A stretch of 64,000 nucleotides of DNA from contig CAYWVO010000014.1 of the NCBI GenBank assembly GCA_964461835.1, forward strand, positions 6,977 to 70,976, written 5' to 3'. Under the pieces are notes generated by a model. The model saw only the letters and a program-made list of their open reading frames with translations, did not search any database and was not told the DNA's origin. This DNA is from CAYWVO01 sp964461835. Lineage in GTDB: Bacteria > Zixibacteria > MSB-5A5 > WJJR01 > JAJRUJ01. Both the position numbers and the translations under genes were made by a program. Positions 17,678 to 26,356 of this stretch are shown piece by piece. The first letter of the stretch is position 1; the number at the start of each line of letters is the position of its first letter.

Positions 17678-19236
17678 TTCGGGGTCAGGGTGGCCACCGG
17701 CAGGATCACCTCCGGCAGGCTGATGCCACCATGCTGGAATGTTCCCGCGAATCGCCTCTGATATTCATTGAATTGCGTCGGGTACACAAAGAAGAAATCG
17801 TCCTTGGCGATTAGGTAGGTGGTATTCATTGTAAAGGACGGCAACTTGTAGGCGCCGGGGTCGCGAATTGCCATCGACTCTTTCGGTTCGCCGTTGAGAT
17901 TGTCGCCATATTTGTAGCGCAGGTTGGTCGACGTATCCTTCTTTGCGCGGGCGATGGTGCCACGCTGCCCGAGAATACTGCCATGATCGGACGTGACCAC
18001 CACGACACAATCCTGCCGTGAGAGGAATTGCAGCACTTTGAACCAGGAGGAATTGGTAAACCAGGTTTTCATCAAATCCCGAAAGGCGCCCTGATCCGGC
18101 GCCAGTTCCCGCAGCAATTCGGATTCCGAACGACCGTGCACCAGGTTGTCGATGAAATTGTAAACCACGGAAAGCAACTGGGTGCTGGCGTAGGTGCCGA
18201 TCTGTTTGGCGAGCCGGTCGCCCTCGTCCTGGTCGAGTACTTTCACATATTTTGCCTCTGGTTTTAACCGAATTCCCAGACGAGCTAGCTGATCATCCAA
18301 TAGTTGCCGTTCGAGGCGATTGCGAGAAAACTCGTCCTTCGAGCCAATCTGCCATAGTTCGGGATGCAGCCTTTGCACGTCGGCGGGGAACAGTCCGGAA
18401 AAAATGGCATTGCGCGAAAACGGGGTAGCCGACGGCAGAATTGAGTAATAGTGATCTCGTTTGATGTTAAAAAGTTGCGCGACTTCCGGTTCGATATGCA
18501 GCCATTGATCCAGACTCATGCAGTCAATCACAAACAGGTACAGCTGCTTCCCCGCTTTTAGATGCGGAGCCACCCAGCGCTGCACCACATCGGTGGACAG
18601 GGGCGGCCGATCATCGCCGTCGTTGACCCAATCATAGTAATTGTTTTCCACGAACTTCGCGAACTCCGCCGACCACTGCCGTTGATGCTCGCGACGGATT
18701 TCATCCAGCCCTAGTTCGCGAAATCTATCGATATCCAAATCCCACGAAGAAAGTTTCAGGTGTGCATCGATCCAGTCCGCCCAGCCCATCGGACCGTACA
18801 GGCGGGCTTGCAGCGAGGCCAAATCCTGCGCGTATTGCCGCGAGAGATGTTCCGTGCGAATTTTGCCGGATTCCAAGTGCCGTTTGACAACCGAGAGGAT
18901 TTGTGATGGATTCACCGGTTTGGTGAGATAATCATCAATCTTTTTGCCGATCGCCTGTTCCATCAAATCTTCTTCTTCGGACTTGGTCACCATCACCACC
19001 GGCAAATTCGGTGACAGATGTTTGATTTCCTCCAGCGTGGAAAGCCCGTCCCGACCGGTCATCATTTCGTCCAGCAGGATAAGATCGTAGCGGTTCACGC
19101 CGATAAGTTCGAGTGCCTCATCGCCACTGGTCGCTCCATCAACCTGGTATCCGCGCTCCCGGAGGAAGACCAGATGTGATTCAAGGTGGTCTATCTCGTC
19201 GTCAACCCATAAGATTGACTTTGCTTGAGGCACCAT
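17674..19236 (-). CDS. porX: PorX-type response regulator (REC + PglZ phosphatase-fold domain)
   Basis: A 520-residue two-domain protein. Residues 5-120 form a complete receiver domain: acidic Asp12/Asp13, phosphoacceptor Asp56 (LILLDEMM), Thr84 and Lys106 in KP. The rest (about 150-515) is an alkaline-phosphatase-superfamily PglZ domain with FVIDCMSLDQW, ILPSATPFSRNAIFSG, VYNFIDNLVHG and VVTSDHGS. This architecture defines PorX, which in Porphyromonas gingivalis controls type IX secretion genes and hydrolyses oligonucleotides; that function is known for the family and inferred here. The neighbouring kinase 44 bases upstream is the obvious partner, and sorting-domain proteins at 56-63.5 kb are plausible targets of the system. 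Confidence 0.9.
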   Translation of the reverse strand: MVPQAKSILWVDDEIDHLESHLVFLRERGYQVDGATSGDEALELIGVNRYDLILLDEMMTGRDGLSTLEEIKHLSPNLPVVMVTKSEEEDLMEQAIGKKIDDYLTKPVNPSQILSVVKRHLESGKIRTEHLSRQYAQDLASLQARLYGPMGWADWIDAHLKLSSWDLDIDRFRELGLDEIRREHQRQWSAEFAKFVENNYYDWVNDGDDRPPLSTDVVQRWVAPHLKAGKQLYLFVIDCMSLDQWLHIEPEVAQLFNIKRDHYYSILPSATPFSRNAIFSGLFPADVQRLHPELWQIGSKDEFSRNRLERQLLDDQLARLGIRLKPEAKYVKVLDQDEGDRLAKQIGTYASTQLLSVVYNFIDNLVHGRSESELLRELAPDQGAFRDLMKTWFTNSSWFKVLQFLSRQDCVVVVTSDHGSILGQRGTIARAKKDTSTNLRYKYGDNLNGEPKESMAIRDPGAYKLPSFTMNTTYLIAKDDFFFVYPTQFNEYQRRFAGTFQHGGISLPEVILPVATLTPK

Positions 19237-19280
19237 GGTTTTCCACCCCCAATGTGTGATCAGTGTGCATCTGCACCGGG

Positions 19281-20558
19281 TTACTGCGACGTCGGCAGTT
19301 CAATAACGAATTCCGTTCGTTCCCCCGGAATACTCTCTGCAATGTAGATACGTCCGTTATGGTATTCTGCAACAATGCGACGTGACAACGTTAATCCGAG
19401 ACCCCAGCCGCGCTTCTTGGACGTCTGACCCGGACTGAACACTTTCTTAGAGATATTGGCGGGTATCCCGCGTCCGTTATCCACCACGCGGATAATTGCC
19501 AGGCCATTTTCTTCGTCATGTTCAAGGCTGACATCGATTTGTCCCGTGCGCGAGTCGACCGCTTCCAGAGAGTTTTTAATGAGGTTTTCCAAGACCCAAC
19601 TGATCAATTCGGCATTGGCCACCGCCGTCACCGGGGTATCCGCCCGAACAGTTAATTTTGCGCCCTTACCCCGGAACGGCAGTCGCGCCCTAAAATATTC
19701 AGCAGTAGAGAGAATGATCTCACGGAGGTCCACTGCTTCGCGATGCGGTTCCGACCCAATCAAGCCAAACCGGTTGGCCACTTGTTCTAACCGCTTGGTA
19801 TCAGTAAACATACGATTTAGAATCTGGTCGATTGAGGCACCGTTATTCGCCTCCATCGAAATTTTTCCACTGCGGTTGCGTTCACGCATAATTTCCAGCC
19901 ACCCCAGCAGCGACGACAAAGGCGTTCCTAATTGATGGGCGGTTTCCTTGGCCATTCCGACCCAGATATATCGCTGTTCGGCTTGCTTAAGATTGCGAAA
20001 ACCGAAATACGCGATCGCCAGGAAGAGGACAACCAGGCCAACCTCCACAAACGGTAACAGTTGCAGGTTGCGAATCAGGCGGTAATTCCCGTAATGGATA
20101 TAGTGCAGTACCTCACCCGCGTAGGTAATTGGAACCGGAGGGTAATGGTCATCCATCGATCTGACAATCCGCCGGACTTTCTCGACCGTTTCCGGATCCC
20201 GCTGGATGTCGGAATCCGGCACTCCTTCCAGTTCACGCCAGTGGAGCGGATTGTTCTGCGGATCGGTCACCACCAGGGGAAACGACCGCTTCTGGATGAT
20301 CTCCTCGAACAGAAAGCCCGTGATGGCTTCCGATTGCGATTCCACCGCCCGCCGCCACTGGTCGGCGTAGTTCATGGCCATCCGCTGTTCGGCGCGCTTA
20401 AGCTGGGTAACGACTGTCTGGGTATACCACGCCAGCACGGCCGCAATAACCGCGACACCAAAGATCAAGAATCCCTTGAAAATCAGCGGTAGGCCGGTGT
20501 ACCCCGTGGGATCGTGGAAAATCATCCAACCGCGATGGCGATGGCTCTTTTGTGACAT
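19281..20558 (-). CDS. Membrane sensor histidine kinase next to porX
   Basis: A 425-residue kinase. Two predicted membrane helices (about 28-50 and 168-188) flank a roughly 115-residue extracytoplasmic sensor region. A short linker leads to the dimerisation segment GMAKETAHQLGTPLSSLLGWLE, with phosphorylatable His208. The ATPase part shows ENLIKNSLEA (N box), VVDNGRGIP (G1) and RGWGLGLTLSRRI (G2). The H-box wording is typical of FCB-group kinases. It could be the functional equivalent of PorY. The reading frame also has a GTG at 20570, but the ATG at 20558 is favoured by an AAAGAG just before it. The stop is 44 bases upstream of porX. Confidence 0.85.
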   Translation of the reverse strand: MSQKSHRHRGWMIFHDPTGYTGLPLIFKGFLIFGVAVIAAVLAWYTQTVVTQLKRAEQRMAMNYADQWRRAVESQSEAITGFLFEEIIQKRSFPLVVTDPQNNPLHWRELEGVPDSDIQRDPETVEKVRRIVRSMDDHYPPVPITYAGEVLHYIHYGNYRLIRNLQLLPFVEVGLVVLFLAIAYFGFRNLKQAEQRYIWVGMAKETAHQLGTPLSSLLGWLEIMRERNRSGKISMEANNGASIDQILNRMFTDTKRLEQVANRFGLIGSEPHREAVDLREIILSTAEYFRARLPFRGKGAKLTVRADTPVTAVANAELISWVLENLIKNSLEAVDSRTGQIDVSLEHDEENGLAIIRVVDNGRGIPANISKKVFSPGQTSKKRGWGLGLTLSRRIVAEYHNGRIYIAESIPGERTEFVIELPTSQ

Positions 20559-20593
20559 ATCTCTTTGCACATCGGCGTCACGGGGAGCGCCGT

Positions 20594-21859
20594 TTAGCCG
20601 ATTTCTTCTTCACCACCGACGTAGGGGCGGAGTTTCTCCGGGATGCGTACCGTACCCCGTTCGGTTTGATGGTTTTCGATTAAGGCGATCATGGTGCGCG
20701 GCAAGGCAAGACCGGAACCGTTGAGCGTGTGCGGAAACTGCGGTTTTCCCTTGGGGGCCGGTCGAAACCGCAAATTCATCCGGCGGGCCTGGAAATCAAG
20801 GAAATTCGAGCAGGAAGATACCTCGAGGTAATTTTCCATCCCAGCTGCCCAGACCTCCAGGTCGTAACATTTCGCGGCGGCAAAGGAGAGATCACCGGTG
20901 GCCAATACTCGCACCCGGTACGGCAACTCCAGGGACTGCAAAATATCTTCAGCGTCGGCGGTGAGTGATTCTAATTCGTCATACGACTGTTCCGGCGGCA
21001 CGATTTTGACCAGTTCTACTTTGTCGAATTGATGTACCCGAATCATGCCCCGGGTATCTTTGCCGTGTGCACCCGCCTCCCGGCGAAAACATGGGGTGTA
21101 GGCCACATAGTTGATCGGCAGGTGTTCGGCTTTCAATAATTCACGCGCATGCAGGTTGGTGACCGGAACTTCGGCGGTGGGGATCAGATACAAGTCATCA
21201 CCGGTGAGGTGATACATATCCTCCGCCAGTTTCGGGAGTTGTCCGGTGCCGGTCATGGTTTCCGAGGTCACCAGATACGGCACCCGCAGTTCGGTATACC
21301 CGTGGGCGACATGTCGATCGATCATAAAATTGATCAGCGCGCGTTGGAGCCGGGCGCCCCGCCCGGTTAGGGCAAAAAACCCGGTGCCGGAAACTTTCGC
21401 GCCGCGGGCGAGGTCCAAGATCCCCAGTTTTTCTCCCAACTCCCAGTGCGGCGCGGGCTTGAAGGAAGACTCGGGCATTTTGCCGTAGCTACGGATGTCT
21501 ACATTACAGGATTCATCTCCCACGGGCACCGAGCTATCCGGAATGTTGGGCACCCAGAGCAGTCTTTCGTGGAGCTCCTGTTCAATTCCCCGGCGCTGTT
21601 CATCAATGTCGCTGATTTTTTGAGAGACTGATTTCATCGCGGCAATCTGCTCAGACGCATTTTCCCCAGCTTTTTTCTTTTTGGCAATTTCGGCCGAGGC
21701 GGTATTCAGCTGTTGTTTCAGTTGGTCGCCCTCGGCGATATTCGCGCGGCGCTGCTGATCGAGCTGCAGAATGCCGTCAAGATCAATAGCTGTATTTTTC
21801 CGTTCGGCGGCGGTTTGCACCAAGTCAGGATTTTGACGAATGAATTTTATATCCAGCAT
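20594..21859 (-). CDS. serS: Seryl-tRNA synthetase
   Basis: A 421-residue class II synthetase. The N-terminal two-helix tRNA-binding arm (residues about 1-105) is a coiled coil rich in Lys, Glu and Gln. Catalytic motifs follow: FRREAGAHGKDTRGMIRVHQFDKVELV (motif 2), LEVSSCSNFLDFQARRMNLRFR, and NGSGLALPRTMIALIENHQ (motif 3). The ATG at 21859 has GAGG upstream; a TTG just before it is in frame. No T-box leader is visible. Confidence 0.97.
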   Translation of the reverse strand: MLDIKFIRQNPDLVQTAAERKNTAIDLDGILQLDQQRRANIAEGDQLKQQLNTASAEIAKKKKAGENASEQIAAMKSVSQKISDIDEQRRGIEQELHERLLWVPNIPDSSVPVGDESCNVDIRSYGKMPESSFKPAPHWELGEKLGILDLARGAKVSGTGFFALTGRGARLQRALINFMIDRHVAHGYTELRVPYLVTSETMTGTGQLPKLAEDMYHLTGDDLYLIPTAEVPVTNLHARELLKAEHLPINYVAYTPCFRREAGAHGKDTRGMIRVHQFDKVELVKIVPPEQSYDELESLTADAEDILQSLELPYRVRVLATGDLSFAAAKCYDLEVWAAGMENYLEVSSCSNFLDFQARRMNLRFRPAPKGKPQFPHTLNGSGLALPRTMIALIENHQTERGTVRIPEKLRPYVGGEEEIG

Positions 21860-21918
21860 CAATGCCTCGATAATCTGCTCATCTTATACGGATTTTTCCG
21901 TGGATGATTATTCCCGGT

Positions 21919-24240
21919 TCACTTTTGCCGGGAGTCCTGCTCACTCGGTTCGTACATCGGCGGATCGGCCATACTGTAGGTCGGCACGAGTTCGGCCAGG
22001 GCGCGACGCGTAGTGGCGCGGTCCCCGGTCCGTGCGACATCCAGCAAATGTCCCACTTGCTCGCCAAAATCCGACTCCAGCGGTTGATTATCCGGAGCGA
22101 TCATGATCTTGGGGTGCTCGGATGGTTTTCCGCGGGCGCCATTTTCAAACAGGGATTCACTCAGTTTCTCTCCGGCGCGCAGCCCGGTGATTTTGATTTC
22201 GATATCGACACCGGGGGTTAGACCGGAGAGGGCAACCAGATCGGTAGCCAAATCGTAAATGCGCACCGGTTCACCCATATCGAGGACCATGATATCGCCA
22301 GTGTGCCCGATCGCGGCCGCCTGCACGACCAGCAGTGAGGCTTCAGTGCAAGTCATGAAATACCGGGTGACTTCGGGATGTGTAACCGTGACCGGTCCGC
22401 CGGCGGCGATCTGCCGTTTAAACAGCGGTACCACGGAACCCTCGCTCCCCAAAACGTTGCCAAATCGGACCGCTACTACTTTGGTCGAGGAGGCTACGGC
22501 ATAAAACTGCCCCAACATTTCCGCCACCCGCTTCGTGGCCCCCATCACACTGCGTGGGAAAACCGCCTTATCAGTGGAAATCAGCACGAACGCTTGTACA
22601 CCAACGCGCTTGGCCCAGTCCAATAGCAACAACGAACCGCCAATATTGTTCAACACGGCCGCATCGGGGTGTGTTTCCATCAGCGGGACTTGTTTGAAGG
22701 CCGCGGCATGGAATATGATATCCGGCGGGGTTCGCGCGAAGAGTCGTTCGAATCGCGCGCCATCGGTGACATCCGCCACCATAATGCGAAACGGTAAGGT
22801 CGGATATTCTCGCCGCAGTTCATCGGCCAGATCATGCAGGCCGTTTTCCGAGCGATCTACCAAGTCCACCCGGGACGGTGAGAAACGGATCATTTGGCGG
22901 GCCAGTTCCGAGCCAATTGATCCGGCCGCGCCGGTGATCATCACTGCCCGATGTTGCATAAATTCAGATATTTTCGGCGTATCCAGGACCACCGCATCGC
23001 GACGCAGCAAGTCCTCCACCCGCACATCACGCAATTGGTTGACGCTCACGCGGCCATCGATCAACTCTTTCAAGACCGGAACCGTCTTGAATTCCACGCC
23101 GGTCTCCCGGCATTTAGTCACAATCCGTCGCATCTGGGAACCGGTGGCCGAGGGGATTGCAAGCAGAACCTGGTCAACACGATACTGCCGAACGACCGCC
23201 GGCAATTCATCAGTATTGCCCAGCACCGGGACACCATGCAAACTTGTACCCCGCTTAGCGGGATCGTCATCAATGATCCCGACGGGCTGCTGACTGACCG
23301 CCGTGTCCTTCTTTAATTCGCGGACAATCATTTCCCCCGCATCCCCGGCGCCCACCACGAGTACACGCCTGCCCGGATGTAACAGGCGCGGGCTGAATTC
23401 CCGCAATAGTCGGATCACGAACCGGGAGCCACCCAAAAAGACGATCAGCAGGAACCACTCAATGATAAACACCGAGCGCGGATAGCCCGGTACATGGGCA
23501 AAAAAGACCGGCAACACCAGCACCGCCGAGCCGACCGAAACCGCTTTCACGATAGAAACCAGGTCGTTAATTGAGGCATAGCGCCACATACCGCTGTAGA
23601 GTCGGAAATACAGCAGTGCCGCCGTGCGGATGATAATCACCAGCGGTAATGTATTGATAAATAACGCCATCTGCTCCGCCGGGATGTTACCGTCGAATCG
23701 CAACCAGAAAGCCAGAAAATACGCCGTGATAATCAAGGCCAGGTCGGTGATCAAAATCAGGAGTCGCCGGCGATAGGTGCCCTCCCAAGCACCGGTTTCC
23801 GGACCCGGCACGGGATCGAGGCGACGATACACCCACCAGCGCGGAACGCCCAAGAGCAACACGAGCGCCGCCCAGTATCCCAACAGGACACCGCGGGTGG
23901 TGGTGACCGGCTCGACCGGATCGAACGTCAATACCGCAATCGCCAATGTCCCGAACGTCACGGCATTAAAGACCCGGGTGAACTGTCGGAAAGGTGTGGT
24001 CACGGTGCGATGACGATAGACGCCGAACAGCGCCAGCAGGATCACCCAGCCCACGGTCAGGTAAAGTGCCGGGACACCATAATCCGCCAATTGAATTTCC
24101 ACGCTGGGCGGACTGAACCACGGTGAGCGGTAGCGAATCCAATAGACCCCGGCGAGAGCAACCTGAAATACAGCCACATCCCAGAGAACCCACCACCACA
24201 TCTGATTCGCGGATAGTCTTCTCACGTTGCGCTTGTCCAT
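21919..24240 (-). CDS. UDP-sugar 4,6-dehydratase / CapD-WbpM-type polysaccharide protein with extra membrane domain
   Basis: A 773-residue membrane protein. The C-terminal half is a nucleotide-sugar dehydratase of the WbpM/CapD group: VMITGAAGSIGSELARQMI (NAD-binding), FHAAAFKQVPLMETHPDAA, LISTDKAVFPRSVMGATKR and AVRFGNVLGSEGSVVPLF. Before it lies a CoA-binding-like domain (RRVLVVGAGDAGEMIVREL). WbpM homologues have one four-helix membrane domain and about 600-650 residues. Here a second such domain sits in front: residues about 10-130 and 160-290 repeat a D-x-A...(Y/F)W-(I/L)R(Y/F) pattern, so an internal duplication is likely. It probably acts in surface polysaccharide synthesis. I chose ATG 24240, which has AGGG upstream, over a GTG at 24255. 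Confidence 0.85.
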   Translation of the reverse strand: MDKRNVRRLSANQMWWWVLWDVAVFQVALAGVYWIRYRSPWFSPPSVEIQLADYGVPALYLTVGWVILLALFGVYRHRTVTTPFRQFTRVFNAVTFGTLAIAVLTFDPVEPVTTTRGVLLGYWAALVLLLGVPRWWVYRRLDPVPGPETGAWEGTYRRRLLILITDLALIITAYFLAFWLRFDGNIPAEQMALFINTLPLVIIIRTAALLYFRLYSGMWRYASINDLVSIVKAVSVGSAVLVLPVFFAHVPGYPRSVFIIEWFLLIVFLGGSRFVIRLLREFSPRLLHPGRRVLVVGAGDAGEMIVRELKKDTAVSQQPVGIIDDDPAKRGTSLHGVPVLGNTDELPAVVRQYRVDQVLLAIPSATGSQMRRIVTKCRETGVEFKTVPVLKELIDGRVSVNQLRDVRVEDLLRRDAVVLDTPKISEFMQHRAVMITGAAGSIGSELARQMIRFSPSRVDLVDRSENGLHDLADELRREYPTLPFRIMVADVTDGARFERLFARTPPDIIFHAAAFKQVPLMETHPDAAVLNNIGGSLLLLDWAKRVGVQAFVLISTDKAVFPRSVMGATKRVAEMLGQFYAVASSTKVVAVRFGNVLGSEGSVVPLFKRQIAAGGPVTVTHPEVTRYFMTCTEASLLVVQAAAIGHTGDIMVLDMGEPVRIYDLATDLVALSGLTPGVDIEIKITGLRAGEKLSESLFENGARGKPSEHPKIMIAPDNQPLESDFGEQVGHLLDVARTGDRATTRRALAELVPTYSMADPPMYEPSEQDSRQK

Positions 24241-24277
24241 CTCGTTCCCTGCCACGACCTTTTGCGGTCAATCCTGC

Positions 24278-24307
24278 ATTATACGTCTATTTGCCATGTT
24301 GACACAA
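24278..24307 (-). promoter_or_regulatory. Sigma70-type promoter upstream of the UDP-sugar dehydratase gene
   Basis: On the minus strand TTGTGT (24307-24302) and TATAAT (24283-24278) are separated by 18 bases. Transcription would start about 30 bases before the ATG at 24240. The -10 is perfect and the -35 matches four of six positions. Confidence 0.5.
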
Positions 24308-24383
24308 GTGTAGTAACAGCCCAAGGAGAATACTACCTGTGATTTGCCTGGCAGCCGGCCGGGGTCTTACTCTGGCCATTGGG

Positions 24384-25802
24384 TCATGATCGGGCAGTCG
24401 TAGTCGTCGCCCCTTCGGGCAGTGTTTCCAGCACATCCGATCGTTCGGTCATTGCGCGGGCCACCTCTGCCGTGATCAGCCCGCGTTTGGCCAATTGTCG
24501 CAAAGACACATCAAACCCGTGCATACCTGCCGCGCTCCCTGTTTGAATCAAGGTCGGCAGTTGACTTAATCGCATATCCCGAATGACAGCGCGGACCGCC
24601 GGTGTGCCGATCAGAACTTCGGTCGCGACTGCCAACCCGGCGTTATCAGCCCGCGGCAGCAGCCGCTGGCAGACGATCCCGCGCAGGCCGCCGGCAAGCT
24701 GCACCGCTGCTTCCTGACGCTGGTCCGGGGGATATAAACCCAAGATGCGGTGGATGGTTTGCGTGGTATTTGAGGTATGCAGGCTGGTGAGAACGAGGTG
24801 TCCGGTCTCGGCGGCATTGAGCGCCACGGAAAGCGTTTGCCGATCACGGATTTCGCCGATGAATATCACATCCGGGTCCTGCCGCAGCAGGTTCTTTAAA
24901 CCTAAGCTGAAAGACCGGGTATCCCGGCCAACTTCCCGTTGCTTGACCACGGAGCGCTTGCCGGGATGAATAAATTCAATCGGATCTTCCAGGGTAATAA
25001 TGACTTTGCGAAACTCGGCATTAATCAAGTCAATCATGGCCGCCAGCGTCGTACTCTTGCCTACCCCGGTCGGTCCGGCAACGATCACTAATCCATCCGG
25101 CAACCGTGCCAAATCATTGACCACCGGCGGTAATCCCAAACGTTCCAGCGATTTCACCTCCAAATCAATCGCCCGATACGTTGCTTCCACTACTCCCTGC
25201 TGGAAATGCACATTCACCCGCCAGCGACCGATATCCGGAATCGTCAAGGCGAAATTGGCCTCCCGCATCAATTCGAACTGTCGTACCTGCTCGGCATCCA
25301 TAACCGAGTAAACGAGCCGTTTAATCTGATCGGCAGAGAGTACCTTGGTTCCCTGGGGAAACAACTCTTTCTGGATCCGAAACAGCGGCGGTCGCCCAAC
25401 GGAGAGGTGCAAATCGGACGCCTCCTTATCCAGCATGCTGGATAAGAGATTGATAATATCAATTGACGAGATATGCTGACGTAATTTCGCCCGGGTATTC
25501 TCATCCAGTACATCGAATTGGACACCGACAAAATACCCCTCCTCACCACGTTCGGTGATGTGTACCACCCGTGCTTCAAACTCCAGTACCATCTGCGGAT
25601 GTGGAATCGGCAAGGTGAAGTTTAATTCGCTGCCGATGGGCAATCGTTCTGCGGTGAAGAACCGCATGCCGCTGAATGAGATATCCTTGGTGTACCCACG
25701 AATATCCCTGGTCTGGCTTTTTAGACGGTAGGTCAGGGCATAGTCGGTTTGGATACGGCGTTCCGTACGTCGTTCCTCACCACAAAAATCTGGGGATACC
25801 AT
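24384..25802 (-). CDS. PilT-family ATPase with N-terminal PilZ domain
   Basis: A 472-residue fusion. Residues about 9-105 are a PilZ c-di-GMP-binding domain with both hallmarks: RRTERR (RxxxR-type arm) and DISFSGMRF (D/NxSxxG). Residues 115-470 are a PilT retraction-type ATPase: an ASDLHLS segment, Walker A GPTGVGKST (about 243-251), a TLEDPIEFIH Asp box, a DVIFIGEIRD Walker B and the HLVLTSLHTSNT histidine box. PilT retracts type IV pili, and a PilZ module would let c-di-GMP adjust this directly; that link is inference. GGAGG lies five bases before the ATG at 25802. The pilus-like operon it could serve begins at about 38 kb, on the other strand. Confidence 0.9.
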   Translation of the reverse strand: MVSPDFCGEERRTERRIQTDYALTYRLKSQTRDIRGYTKDISFSGMRFFTAERLPIGSELNFTLPIPHPQMVLEFEARVVHITERGEEGYFVGVQFDVLDENTRAKLRQHISSIDIINLLSSMLDKEASDLHLSVGRPPLFRIQKELFPQGTKVLSADQIKRLVYSVMDAEQVRQFELMREANFALTIPDIGRWRVNVHFQQGVVEATYRAIDLEVKSLERLGLPPVVNDLARLPDGLVIVAGPTGVGKSTTLAAMIDLINAEFRKVIITLEDPIEFIHPGKRSVVKQREVGRDTRSFSLGLKNLLRQDPDVIFIGEIRDRQTLSVALNAAETGHLVLTSLHTSNTTQTIHRILGLYPPDQRQEAAVQLAGGLRGIVCQRLLPRADNAGLAVATEVLIGTPAVRAVIRDMRLSQLPTLIQTGSAAGMHGFDVSLRQLAKRGLITAEVARAMTERSDVLETLPEGATTTTARS

Positions 25803-25905
25803 GCAATCCTCCGGTTGCTTCGCGAAAACGGACAAACCTCAGGACCGGATCGGTCCTGCTCTCAGTATCGGCTGTCGACACGAAATGATTCAATCACCAA
25901 CGAAG

Positions 25906-26334
25906 CTAATTGGTGGATTGCAGCAGGTAAATACCCGCGAGCGCCAGCACAATGCCCAGCGAACGTTTGAGGGTGACCGGTTCCCGGAACACGATAAACC
26001 CAAGCAGTGCCATAAGCGCAAAACACCCGAGCCAGACGACCGGCCCGACAAGAGTCATATCCGGTTGCCGCCGAAAAGCGGTAAAATAGAGCACGGTGCC
26101 AATCGCGATACACACGCCACCGAGAAGGCTATAGATCAACCCGGGAACGGTGGTTTGCACCACAGCGCCGCCGCGATACAAAAGCAGAATCAACAACAAC
26201 CCGACAAACGCACTCCCCTCCAGCACCGCACCACCCAAGGCATCCCCGATGCGCCCGGCAGCCAGGCGGACAAAGACATTGTACAGGCCGAAAAAGACCG
26301 CGGTTAACAGTGCCGGTCCGAACCAGGTTTTCAT
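25906..26334 (-). CDS. EamA/SMR-type membrane transporter, single repeat
   Basis: A 142-residue hydrophobic protein with four or five predicted helices. Sequence such as ALLTAVFFGLYNVFVRLA at the start and GFIVFREPVTLKRSLGIVLALAGIYLL at the end is typical of an EamA (DMT superfamily) repeat. Canonical EamA transporters have two repeats, whereas this one has one and would work as a dimer, as small multidrug-resistance proteins do. Substrate unknown. The start at 26334 follows an AAAGGGGG site. Confidence 0.75.
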   Translation of the reverse strand: MKTWFGPALLTAVFFGLYNVFVRLAAGRIGDALGGAVLEGSAFVGLLLILLLYRGGAVVQTTVPGLIYSLLGGVCIAIGTVLYFTAFRRQPDMTLVGPVVWLGCFALMALLGFIVFREPVTLKRSLGIVLALAGIYLLQSTN

Positions 26335-26356
26335 CGGGGCCCCCTTTCTGAGTATT

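Noticed and set aside
22535..23293. A 252-codon plus-strand open frame
   Set aside because: It is a mirror of the UDP-sugar dehydratase gene on the opposite strand and has no ribosome-binding site.
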